From CAZNNH01 sp964574335 (GTDB lineage: Bacteria; Acidobacteriota; Vicinamibacteria; Fen-336): 18,130 nucleotides of DNA. Within the stretch, counting starts at the first letter, position 1, and each line of letters opens with the position of its first letter. Made by a program: the position numbers and the translations under genes. Below are positions 10,040 through 16,541 of this stretch, in pieces. The DNA is taken from contig CAZNNH010000124.1 of the NCBI GenBank assembly GCA_964574335.1, positions 1-18,130 on the forward strand. Direction: 5' to 3'. Under the pieces are notes generated by a model. That model was not told where the DNA came from. It saw only the letters and a program-made list of their open reading frames with translations, and searched no databases.

Positions 10040-10270
10040 ATGAAGACGGACAACAAGAAGCGCCAGGGAGAGCCGGGCCTGCTGCGGGCGATCTGCATTC
10101 TCTTCGGCGCTACGCTAGCTGGCAGCCGGATCGACCCCGACATAGCCAGGATCGCGAGCGAGGCGATGTCACGCCAGAGGCGGGACTCAGACTCGCCCGA
10201 GCCGACGCCGGAGAAGACCAAGACAGGCTGCGTCGTCTGTACCTCCCAGCCAGCACCGGGAATGAGGTAG
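10040..10270 (+). CDS. Small protein (76 aa) with C-terminal CxxC, unknown function
   Basis: A 76-residue protein with a strong Shine-Dalgarno motif at 10028-10034, which supports a real gene. It has a charged N-terminus (MKTDNKKRQGEP), a hydrophobic stretch GLLRAICILFGATLAG (13-28), a charged, Arg-rich middle (about 29-50), a Pro/Glu/Lys linker, and a tail ending GCVVCTSQPAPGMR with two Cys spaced CxxC. I recognise no family. The layout, a charged or helical front and a short Cys-containing end, is reminiscent of a ribosomally made peptide precursor. A small membrane-anchored or zinc/thiol protein is equally possible. It lies 173 bases after pmbA and 35 bases before the MocR-type gene, on the same strand, so it may share a transcript with the regulator. 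Confidence 0.6.
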   Translation: MKTDNKKRQGEPGLLRAICILFGATLAGSRIDPDIARIASEAMSRQRRDSDSPEPTPEKTKTGCVVCTSQPAPGMR

Positions 10271-10305
10271 CGTGAGCGGGTCGACCGCAAGACGGCTCGC
10301 TCCCG

Positions 10306-11703
10306 ATGGCCCTGATCCCGATCGATCGCGAATCCGAGACGTCGCTCACGAGACAGGTCTATGGGCAGATCCGCGAGCGGATCCTGAGCCGGCAGCTGCC
10401 CGCCGGCTCCAGGCTTCCGGCGACGCGTCACCTGGCCGCCGAGCTAGGCGTCGCGCGAAACGTCGTGATCGATGCCTATGAGCAGCTGTTCGCGGAGGGT
10501 TTCCTCGAGACGCGACGCGGATCCGGCACATTCGTCGCCCAGGACAGCTACCTCGCGGAGTACGTCGCTCGGCACGAGCCGCCCAAAGCGCCCGCACCGA
10601 GGCCGGCCAAGGGGACCCGGGACGTGGTGGCCTTCGAGACCGGCGTCCCGGACCTACGCAGCTTCCCGAGGAAGCGGTGGTCTTCGTACGTCAAGACGGC
10701 CTGCCGCGAGGCCCCGCCAGAAGCCCTCGACTACGTGCCACCGGCGGGCATGGCGCCCCTCCGGCACGCCCTGTCCCAGCTCCTGCTGAGAACCAAGGGG
10801 ATCTGCTGCCCGCCCGAGCAGGTCTTCGTGCTGGCCGGCTCGGCCCAGGCGTTCGTGATCCTGGTCGAGCTGCTGGGCTTGGGCGCGTCGGGCATCGTCG
10901 TCGAGGATCCTCTCTACAAAGGAATCCAGCGCATCTTCGGCAGCCTGGGTGTGGCAATGACGCCGGTGGCGGTGGACGAGAAGGGGATCCAGGTCGACGA
11001 GATCGACATCACAGCCCGGCCACGCCCGATCCTGGTCACCCCGTCGCACCAGTTCCCATTCGGCTGCATCCTGCCGATCCAGCGCCGGGTCCGTCTGATC
11101 GAGCTGGCCCGGAGGCCGGGAACCTACATCGTGGAGAACGACTACGACAGCGACTTCCGCTATGCCGGCTCGCCGATCAGCAGCCTCTACCTTCTCGACC
11201 CTGAGCGGGTGATCCACGTCGGGACGTTCAGCGAAAGCGTCTACCCGGGGCTGAGGCTGGGCTACATGCTGCTCCCGCAAGCGCTGGTCGAGCGGTGCGG
11301 GACCGTGATGGCGAGCCTGAGCCTCTCGGCACCGTCCGTCCACCAGCTCGCCCTGGCGGCCTTCATCGGGGACGGCCAGCTCGAGAGGCACATGAGCCGG
11401 ATGAAGAAGCTCTATCGCAAGAAGCGTGACCGACTGCTGGAGCTGCTCGGCCAGGCCTTCGGCGAAAGGGTCGACGTCAGCGGCGATGCGACCGGCCTGT
11501 ACGTCGTTGCCCGCTTTGGCGGGGTGCGCTTCACTGACGCGCTCGTGGAGCGTGCCAGCCAGGCTGGCGTCACCTTCGCCCGGGTCGAGGAGCATGCCGT
11601 CACCAGCGGGCGGCACACCGACAAGATCATCCTCGGCTTCGGCAACCTGAGCCTCGGCGAGATCGAGGAGGGGGTGCGCCGGCTGCGGTTGGCGATCCAG
11701 TAG
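10306..11703 (+). CDS. MocR-type transcriptional regulator (GntR DNA-binding domain + aminotransferase-fold domain) lacking the PLP lysine
   Basis: A 465-residue protein. Residues 1-80 form a GntR winged helix (LTRQVYGQIRERILSRQL; LPATRHLAAELGVARN; YEQLFAEGFLETRRGSGTFV). From about 105 it has the fold-type I aminotransferase domain: VPPAGMAPLRHALSQLL, VLAGSAQAFVILVELLG, VEDPLYKGIQRIF, TPSHQFPFGCILPIQRR, VENDYDSDFRY, VGTFSESVYPGLRLGY. In MocR/GabR proteins the last motif is normally SK(T/I) with the Schiff-base Lys; here it is Glu310 (GAA at 11233-11235). The EDDY motif, whose first Asp contacts the PLP ring nitrogen, is ENDY (Asn278). The phosphate-contacting Arg (Arg317) and Tyr280 are kept. 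It probably regulates nearby genes but cannot form the usual internal aldimine. No Shine-Dalgarno motif precedes the ATG. Confidence 0.88.
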   Translation: MALIPIDRESETSLTRQVYGQIRERILSRQLPAGSRLPATRHLAAELGVARNVVIDAYEQLFAEGFLETRRGSGTFVAQDSYLAEYVARHEPPKAPAPRPAKGTRDVVAFETGVPDLRSFPRKRWSSYVKTACREAPPEALDYVPPAGMAPLRHALSQLLLRTKGICCPPEQVFVLAGSAQAFVILVELLGLGASGIVVEDPLYKGIQRIFGSLGVAMTPVAVDEKGIQVDEIDITARPRPILVTPSHQFPFGCILPIQRRVRLIELARRPGTYIVENDYDSDFRYAGSPISSLYLLDPERVIHVGTFSESVYPGLRLGYMLLPQALVERCGTVMASLSLSAPSVHQLALAAFIGDGQLERHMSRMKKLYRKKRDRLLELLGQAFGERVDVSGDATGLYVVARFGGVRFTDALVERASQAGVTFARVEEHAVTSGRHTDKIILGFGNLSLGEIEEGVRRLRLAIQ

Positions 11704-11794
11704 GGGCCGCCATACTGCCCGGACCCCGGCGAGCAAGGTGCCGGCGAAGCACGCCTGCCTCGGGCGGAACCGGCGTTCGCCTGCATCTCGAGCT

Positions 11795-11823
11795 CCACGA
11801 GGCCGAGACGTCTCGGGTATAGT
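11795..11823 (+). promoter_or_regulatory. Candidate promoter of the TonB-dependent receptor gene
   Basis: TATAGT at 11818-11823 matches 5 of 6 positions of a -10 box. The -35 position (11795-11800, CCACGA) is poor, so activation or an alternative sigma factor may be needed. The predicted start at about 11830 leaves a leader of roughly 70 bases before the TTG at 11901. Confidence 0.45.
11803..11816. promoter_or_regulatory. Perfect 14-bp palindrome, candidate operator
   Basis: CCGAGACGTCTCGG reads identically on both strands and lies directly upstream of the TATAGT -10 box, inside the spacer of the receptor promoter. A dimeric regulator bound here would block RNA polymerase. The bound protein is unknown; the MocR-type protein encoded just upstream is one candidate. 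Confidence 0.45.
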
Positions 11824-11868
11824 GGGCCGCCGGAACGCCGAGCGACTGGCGACGCTGTGACCCGGGGG

Positions 11869-11883
11869 CCAGCGCCCCGATCT
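11869..11883 (+). other. Short GC hairpin in the receptor leader
   Basis: In the leader just before the ribosome binding site, GGGGC and GCCCC can pair around a CAGC loop (about 11869-11883). It could affect initiation of the receptor gene, but a 5-bp stem is common by chance at this GC content. Confidence 0.2.
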
Positions 11884-11885
11884 CG

Positions 11886-11892
11886 AAAGGAG
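11886..11892 (+). promoter_or_regulatory. Ribosome binding site supporting a TTG start
   Basis: AAAGGAG ends 8 bases before the TTG at 11901, which supports this rare start codon for the receptor. No in-frame ATG is available near the signal peptide. Confidence 0.65.
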
Positions 11893-11900
11893 CAGCGTTC

Positions 11901-13838
11901 TTGCCCATTCCCCACCGACTCGTCTGGGTTCTGCTCCTGTCCCTCAGCGCCTCCGCAGGGTCCACGGCTGCCTCACGCCAGGAGCCTGAGCCTCCGGCGG
12001 ACTTGGGCGCAGCCGACGACGGCGCCACGCCGGCACTCCACCTCACCGAGGAGGTGGAGGTCTTGGCCAGGGCGCCACGGCCCTCCGAGTCGTCTTCGGT
12101 CACCCTGGTGGAGAGGGCGACCCTCGACCGGGTCAGCCACCACAGTCTCGCCAACGCCTTGTCGTACGCCGCGGGCACCCACGTGTCGACGGGAACCAAG
12201 AACGAGGCGAGCTTGCAGATCCGTGGGCTGGGCTCCGGCAAGATCGCCCTGCTCTACGACGGGATCCCCATCTACGAGCCGTACTTCGGCTCCTTCGACC
12301 TCAACAGCATCACCGCCGAGGAGGTCGAAAGCATTCGGGTCGTCAGGGCCACCACCTCGGTGCTCTACGGACCCAACGTGCTGGGCGGCGTGGTCAACGT
12401 GGTGACCCGACGACCGGACGCCGACGCGGCAGCCGCCAAGCTCTCCTACGGCAGCTTCGGGGACCTCGGTCTGGCCGGAACGGCGACCGCTCGACGCGGG
12501 GCCCTGGGAGGCGTGGTATCCGTCTCGCACCACACCACCGGCGACTCCGAGTGGAAGAACGACGCCGGGGAGGCGGTCACCAGGGACAACTCCGACTACG
12601 AGACCACCAACTTCACAGGCAAGCTCTACTTCTATCCTGGCCGCTCCTCCGAGATCATGGCCGAGGTCGGCTTCGTGACCTCGGAGTACGGAATCCCGTC
12701 GGCCACCGAGCACTATCGGCCCCGCTACTGGCGCTTCCCCGACTGGAGCCGGCTCCTGCTCGGCCTCGGCGCCAGCTTCCCCCTCACCGACAGAGGCTAC
12801 CTGAAGGTGCGCGGCTACTATGTCGGCCACGACAACGTCCTCGACGCCTACGCCACGGCCGAGCTCGACGAGCGGCTCTGGAGATCCAGCTACGACAACT
12901 ACTCCTACGGCACCTACGTCCTGGGGTCGGTCCAGCTCGACGACCGCAACGAGCTCCGGCTGAGCCTCAACGGCAAGGGCGACGAGGTTCGGGCCCAGGG
13001 CGACGTGGGCGAGGAGCGGGAGGAGTCCTCGCAGCAGACACTGTCCTTCGGCGCCGAGAACCACCTCAGGCTCGGCGCGGGCTGGACGGTGATGGCCGGA
13101 GCCAGCATCGACTATCTGAACAAGGACCAAGGCAACGACAAGACCGCCGTCAACCCGATCCTCAGCGTGCGCTTCGAGGCGAGCGAGACGCTCGAGCTGA
13201 GCTCCAGCGTGAGCCTCAAGTCCCGGTTCCCCACCATGAAGGACCTGTACGGCTCGCAGGCGGGAAACCCTGACCTTCGCGAGGAGCGGGGCTCGAGCTG
13301 GGAGGCGGGCATCGTCTACACGAAGGCGGTGCGCTTGAACGGGGCGGTTTTCCACCGGCGCATCCGAGATCTCATCCAGTCGATCCGCAATGCGGACGGC
13401 TGGCTGACGCCCGTCAACGTCGGCCGGGCCCGGATCACCGGCTTCGAGCTGGGGGCACGGGTCCGCCGAGAGAGGCTGAGCCTGTCCGCCGACTACACCT
13501 TCCTCGACTCCAAGGACGTCGACACCGACCTTCCGCTGCCGCTGGTCCCCGAGTCACGGGTCAGCCTGATCCTGGAGGTCTCGCCCCATCCAGATTGGAC
13601 CCTCAGCTTCTGGGGCACGGGCGGCCTGGGAGCTCAGACCTACTACGCTGACGAGGTGCTGGTGGTCCCGGGCTACTTCGTCGTCAACGGCGGGCTGAGC
13701 AAGGTCCTCGGCCCCGTGGAGGTCTCCCTCCAGGCAGAGAACCTTCTCGATGCCTCTTACGTCACGGAGCCGGGATTCCCCATGGCGTCGCGGAGCCTTC
13801 GCGCCATCGTCCGCCTGAGCGGCGGACCGAGGCCCTAG
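11901..13838 (+). CDS. TonB-dependent outer-membrane receptor
   Basis: A 645-residue protein starting at TTG with a good ribosome binding site. It has a signal peptide (hydrophobic VWVLLLSLSASAGSTAA, residues 8-24), a probable TonB-box region LTEEVEVLA (48-56), and a plug domain at about 60-170 with LQIRGLGSGKIALLYDGIP, VESIRVVRATTSVLYGPN and LGGVVNVVTRRP. A 22-strand barrel follows, with the TonB-receptor C-terminal signature near YVTEPGFPMASRSLRAIVRL. It imports a scarce ligand (siderophore, cobalamin, metal chelate or sugar) using proton-motive force; overall look and size are BtuB/colicin-receptor-like, but the ligand cannot be assigned and no B12 box is visible upstream. The chain ends SGGPRP and not in the usual terminal aromatic residue. 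It is transcribed alone and converges with the esterase gene. Confidence 0.9.
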   Translation: MPIPHRLVWVLLLSLSASAGSTAASRQEPEPPADLGAADDGATPALHLTEEVEVLARAPRPSESSSVTLVERATLDRVSHHSLANALSYAAGTHVSTGTKNEASLQIRGLGSGKIALLYDGIPIYEPYFGSFDLNSITAEEVESIRVVRATTSVLYGPNVLGGVVNVVTRRPDADAAAAKLSYGSFGDLGLAGTATARRGALGGVVSVSHHTTGDSEWKNDAGEAVTRDNSDYETTNFTGKLYFYPGRSSEIMAEVGFVTSEYGIPSATEHYRPRYWRFPDWSRLLLGLGASFPLTDRGYLKVRGYYVGHDNVLDAYATAELDERLWRSSYDNYSYGTYVLGSVQLDDRNELRLSLNGKGDEVRAQGDVGEEREESSQQTLSFGAENHLRLGAGWTVMAGASIDYLNKDQGNDKTAVNPILSVRFEASETLELSSSVSLKSRFPTMKDLYGSQAGNPDLREERGSSWEAGIVYTKAVRLNGAVFHRRIRDLIQSIRNADGWLTPVNVGRARITGFELGARVRRERLSLSADYTFLDSKDVDTDLPLPLVPESRVSLILEVSPHPDWTLSFWGTGGLGAQTYYADEVLVVPGYFVVNGGLSKVLGPVEVSLQAENLLDASYVTEPGFPMASRSLRAIVRLSGGPRP

Positions 13839-13854
13839 CTGCCTGGCCAGCCCA

Positions 13855-13878
13855 GGGGCAGGGGCAGGGGCACGGGGG
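13855..13878 (+). repeat. G-quadruplex-type tract with tandem AGGGGC units
   Basis: Four G runs (GGGG CA GGGG CA GGGG CAC GGGGG) begin 17 bases after the receptor stop codon, on the coding strand. They meet the usual four-tract short-loop criterion for a G-quadruplex. The first three runs are tandem copies of a 6-bp unit. Confidence 0.6.
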
Positions 13879-13889
13879 CTATCGGCCCC
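13875..13889 (+). other. GGGGC/GCCCC hairpin after the receptor gene
   Basis: GGGGC (13875-13879) and GCCCC (13885-13889) can pair around the loop TATCG. The stem overlaps the last G run of the quadruplex-type tract, so the two structures exclude each other. No T-run follows. Confidence 0.3.
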
Positions 13890-13895
13890 GCCCGG

Positions 13896-13912
13896 CCACT
13901 CCAGTGGAGTGG
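13896..13912. terminator. Hairpin between convergent genes, possible bidirectional terminator
   Basis: CCACTCC (13896-13902) pairs perfectly with GGAGTGG (13906-13912) around a 3-base AGT loop. It sits in the 188-base gap between the convergent receptor and esterase genes. There is no U-tract, so intrinsic termination is uncertain. Confidence 0.35.
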
Positions 13913-14026
13913 ATTCGGGGGACAACGCCAGCGCCTCCGCCTCCTTCCGAGAGCGCTTCGGGAGCCGCGCCCTGGGCGGCACGGCCTACGGCTGGCGGGG
14001 GGCCGTGGCCCTGACGGGCGTATCCG

Positions 14027-15217
14027 CTAGTCGCTGAACACGAGCTGGGCGAACTGGTACAGGCCGCGGCGCCAGCTCTGCCACTCGTGGGCCGTGTTGG
14101 GCGAGACGTAGAAGCGAGTGTTGATGCCCGCTTCTTGGAGCGCCTTCGTATTGGCCTCGGGATCGCCACCGAAGCTCGGGCGGCTGCCGCTCTTGCGCGC
14201 CTCGAGCTCCCGGCTGCCATAGCTGACGAACAGGAGCTTGACCTTGTCCTTGAAGCCAGGCGAGCTCTCGACGTCCTCCGGGCTGATGCTGCCGCCGCTG
14301 AACATGCCGACGTACGAGAACGTGTCGGGGTGGGCCAAAGTGACGATCCGGGTCTGCATGCCGCCCATGGACAGTCCAGCCATGGCTCGATGCGGCTGAT
14401 CCGCCAGCGTGCGATAGCTGGCGTCGATCATGGGGATGATGTCTTCGATCAGGGTCTTCTGGAAGCCGTCGGCCCAGCCGGCCGGCGGCCAGGTGCCGCG
14501 ACCACGCTCGCTCCGACGTGGGGGGCGATCCCGGCCCGGCATGCGCCAGGTCCCGTTGTCCATGACGATGATGAAGGGCTTGGCATTGCCGGCCGCGATC
14601 AGGTTGTCCATGATCAGGTTGGCCCTGCCCTGATTCCCCCAGCCCGTCTCGTCTTCACCGCCGCCGTGCTGGAGGTACAGCACGGGATAACGTGTGGTCG
14701 TGTCCTGGTCGTAGCCTGGCGGCGTGTACACGAAGCAGCGACGCATGCCGTTGTTGCTCTTGGAGAAGTACAGGTGCTCGCGGACCTGGCCGTGGGGGAC
14801 GTCCTTGAGGGCATAGAAGTCCTGGTCCTTGGCCGGAACTTCGACGCCGCTGCCCCAGCGGCCGGCCCCGTAGAAGTACAGGCTGCCGGGGTCCGGAACC
14901 TGGGCGCTGTCGATCGCGAGCTGGTAGTAGTGAAAGCCTTCGTCCTGGGGAGCTGAGTCGCCGATCCAGGCTCCTTCCTCATCCTTGGTCATCGGGTACT
15001 TGACCGCGCCGATGTCGAGGAGGACGGTGTGCGCGTCGGGAGCAACGATCCGCGCCCGGACGCGGCCTTCGGAGTTGACCTGCGGGTATTCCCGCCCCGG
15101 CTGATTGGAGGTGGCGGGCTTGAAGTCTTCAACGGCGACGGGTGGCTCCGATTGCGCAAGACAGATACCGCCCGTGAGCACTGCTGCCAGAGAGATCGAC
15201 GGAAGTCCGTTGTTCAT
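14027..15217 (-). CDS. Exported esterase of the enterochelin-esterase/CE1 (feruloyl esterase-like) type
   Basis: A 396-residue protein with a signal peptide (residues 1 to about 21). An early-set/Ig-like N-terminal domain follows at about 35-130 (VRARIVAPDAHTVLLDIG; FHYYQLAIDSAQVPDPGS). The esterase domain runs from about 145, with CFVYTPPGYD, YPVLYLQHGGGEDETGW, and the nucleophile elbow GLSMGG (Ser283). The catalytic His is probably His377 in NTAHEWQSWRRGL. The acid residue is less certain, near SYGSRELEA (334-342). This architecture matches Fes/XynZ-type esterases that hydrolyse feruloyl or acetyl esters of plant polysaccharides or siderophore esters; the substrate is not fixed by the sequence. 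AGGAG lies 10 bases upstream of the ATG. The nitrilase gene lies 208 bases upstream on the same strand, a gap large enough for a separate promoter. Confidence 0.87.
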   Translation of the reverse strand: MNNGLPSISLAAVLTGGICLAQSEPPVAVEDFKPATSNQPGREYPQVNSEGRVRARIVAPDAHTVLLDIGAVKYPMTKDEEGAWIGDSAPQDEGFHYYQLAIDSAQVPDPGSLYFYGAGRWGSGVEVPAKDQDFYALKDVPHGQVREHLYFSKSNNGMRRCFVYTPPGYDQDTTTRYPVLYLQHGGGEDETGWGNQGRANLIMDNLIAAGNAKPFIIVMDNGTWRMPGRDRPPRRSERGRGTWPPAGWADGFQKTLIEDIIPMIDASYRTLADQPHRAMAGLSMGGMQTRIVTLAHPDTFSYVGMFSGGSISPEDVESSPGFKDKVKLLFVSYGSRELEARKSGSRPSFGGDPEANTKALQEAGINTRFYVSPNTAHEWQSWRRGLYQFAQLVFSD

Positions 15218-15285
15218 CTGCCGCGCTCCTAAGGACTGAGTGGTTCGACTGGGCCTCGTCCAGGCGGCCTCAGTCTAGCGTATGC

Positions 15286-15308
15286 GAGAGCCATCCGCGG
15301 GGGCTCTC
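15286..15308. repeat. 7-bp inverted repeat upstream of the esterase gene
   Basis: GAGAGCC (15286-15292) and GGCTCTC (15302-15308) form a perfect inverted repeat around a 9-base loop. It lies about 70 bases upstream of the esterase ATG and downstream of the nitrilase stop. It may be an operator for the esterase gene or a weak terminator for the nitrilase gene. Confidence 0.35.
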
Positions 15309-15425
15309 CCTGCCCAGAACGATCCCGCCCGAAACTTCCAGCGAACCTGCCTAGCGGAGCCGGTCCTGCGATAGCTTTCTGGGTGTCCAGAGGGGCGGAA
15401 GTCGGCTCGGCGAGCGGGTCTCCGA

Positions 15426-16211
15426 CTATACGACCTCGGGGACGCAGCAGGGGTAGCCCTGCTGTGCTTTGGCCACGAGATCCAAGTCGAGCTCGTGGCA
15501 GGCCACCGGCGCGTCACCGGACGTCTCGGCCACGACTTCGCCCCTGGGATCGACCACCCAGCCGCCTCCACCGAACTCCTGGCCCCCCGAGTCGGTCCCG
15601 GCACGGTTCGAGGACAACACGTAGCAGCCGGAAACGATCGCCGCCATCCGCATCGCCACCATCCAGCGGTCGCGGTTCTGCCTCCCTGTGGCTCGAGGCA
15701 CGGCCAGGACCTGGGCGCCCTCACGCCCGTAGCGCCGCGCGTGCTCGTTGAACATCACGTCGGTGCAGATGAGGAAGCCCACACGCAGGCCGCCGGCCGG
15801 AGCGAGGCGGAAGCGGCGCTCGCCGGGCTGGAACCACCGGGCTTCGAAGAACCCGGGCAGGTCGGGGAAGTACTGCTTCGTGTGCACGCCCTCGGCTCCC
15901 CCGGCCGCCGTCCACACGAAGGCCTCGTTGACCCTCCGGCCCGCCTGCCCCCGGGGCCAGGTCCCCAGTACCGCCGCCGCCCCGAGGTCCCCGAGCGGCG
16001 GCAGCGCCCGCTCGTGCGTCTCACACGAGGCGGCCCAGATCGCGCCGTCGAAATCCTCCCCTGCCGAGATCCAGGGCCCGAAGGGCATCTCGTTCAGCAA
16101 CACGAGGTGGGCGCGAGCCGAGCAGACCCGCTCTGCGAGCACGCGCCAGGCCTCGGACCCTGCCAGCAACCCCGTCTCGGCCTCGATCACGGCCACTCGG
16201 ACACGCCCCAT
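15426..16211 (-). CDS. Nitrilase-superfamily carbon-nitrogen hydrolase
   Basis: A 261-residue cytoplasmic protein with the full Glu-Lys-Cys catalytic set of the CN-hydrolase superfamily: Glu41 in VLLNEMPFGPW, Lys112 in GVHTKQYFPD and Cys149 in VGFLICTDVMFNEHAR. PRATGRQNRDRW and SSNRAGTDSGGQEFGGGGWVVDPRGEVV give the later family strands. It hydrolyses a nitrile, amide or carbamoyl C-N bond; length and motifs resemble N-carbamoyl amidases and omega-amidase-like branches, but the substrate cannot be assigned. The superfamily forms dimers or larger spirals. The start ATG at 16211 has only a weak GAG upstream. It is transcribed in the same direction as the esterase 208 bases downstream and diverges from the Sel1-type gene. 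Confidence 0.85.
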   Translation of the reverse strand: MGRVRVAVIEAETGLLAGSEAWRVLAERVCSARAHLVLLNEMPFGPWISAGEDFDGAIWAASCETHERALPPLGDLGAAAVLGTWPRGQAGRRVNEAFVWTAAGGAEGVHTKQYFPDLPGFFEARWFQPGERRFRLAPAGGLRVGFLICTDVMFNEHARRYGREGAQVLAVPRATGRQNRDRWMVAMRMAAIVSGCYVLSSNRAGTDSGGQEFGGGGWVVDPRGEVVAETSGDAPVACHELDLDLVAKAQQGYPCCVPEVV

Positions 16212-16365
16212 CGTGCGACTCTACCACCCCGGGCCGGGGTCACGAACCGGAGTCAGAGCTGCGAATCGAGGACAAGACATGGCACAGGCGGCTGATCAGG
16301 GTGGTTGTCAGGCAGACCGATCCGATCCTGGCCTTGCGCGTGGAGCAAGAGATCGAAAGCGTCCT

Positions 16366-16381
16366 CCGGATCGCCATCCGG
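16366..16381. repeat. 6-bp inverted repeat with 4-base loop
   Basis: CCGGAT (16366-16371) and ATCCGG (16376-16381) are separated by CGCC and abut a TACAGT (16382-16387) that resembles a -10 box. It may be an operator, or chance. Confidence 0.3.
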
Positions 16382-16472
16382 TACAGTGCCAGGAACATCT
16401 ACGCATCGTCCGGCTCCAACGTCGAACCGTCCACGGAACCCGCTTTGATTCGCTCAGCGTGGCGGAAGGAGC

Positions 16473-16501
16473 TTGACAGGGCTGGGCATCAGCGAGATGG
16501 T
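16473..16501 (+). promoter_or_regulatory. Candidate promoter of the Sel1-type gene
   Basis: A perfect TTGACA -35 box at 16473-16478 is followed after 17 bases by GATGGT (16496-16501), a weak -10 with 3 of 6 matches. It would give a leader of about 34 bases before the GTG at 16542. Confidence 0.3.
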
Positions 16502-16528
16502 GCCGGTGCCCGTCACGCCCGGACCCGG

Positions 16529-16535
16529 AAAGGAG
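16529..16535 (+). promoter_or_regulatory. Ribosome binding site setting the GTG start of the Sel1-type gene
   Basis: AAAGGAG ends 6 bases before the GTG at 16542. It selects this start over the upstream TTG at 16473, which is better explained as part of a -35 box. Confidence 0.65.
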
Positions 16536-16541
16536 CCACCC

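Larger units (their letters stand above)
16212..16541. other. 330-base divergent intergenic region
   Basis: This gap separates the divergent nitrilase and Sel1-type genes. An open frame on the plus strand (from about 16301) lacks a ribosome binding site and any recognisable motif, and it runs into the Sel1-type gene in another frame, so I do not call it. The region holds a small inverted repeat, a TTGACA box and the Sel1 ribosome binding site (each listed). Nothing else is evident. Confidence 0.5.

Noticed and set aside
10276..10288. GGTCGACC palindrome in the gap before the MocR-type gene as an autoregulatory operator
   Set aside because: Only 8 bp is perfect and such GC palindromes are frequent here; there is no second half-site at MocR-like spacing.
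11704..11900. Possible cobalamin riboswitch upstream of a BtuB-like receptor
   Set aside because: I could not find a B12-box-like core or the expected paired elements; the leader after the predicted transcription start is only about 70 bases, too short.
11973..13355. A 460-residue antisense open frame inside the TonB-dependent receptor
   Set aside because: It shows shadow-type composition and no start signal, while the receptor frame has signal peptide, plug and barrel motifs.
14027..16211. Esterase and nitrilase genes as one catabolic operon
   Set aside because: The 208-base gap with an inverted repeat, and one exported versus one cytoplasmic product, do not support a single unit; no shared substrate can be inferred.
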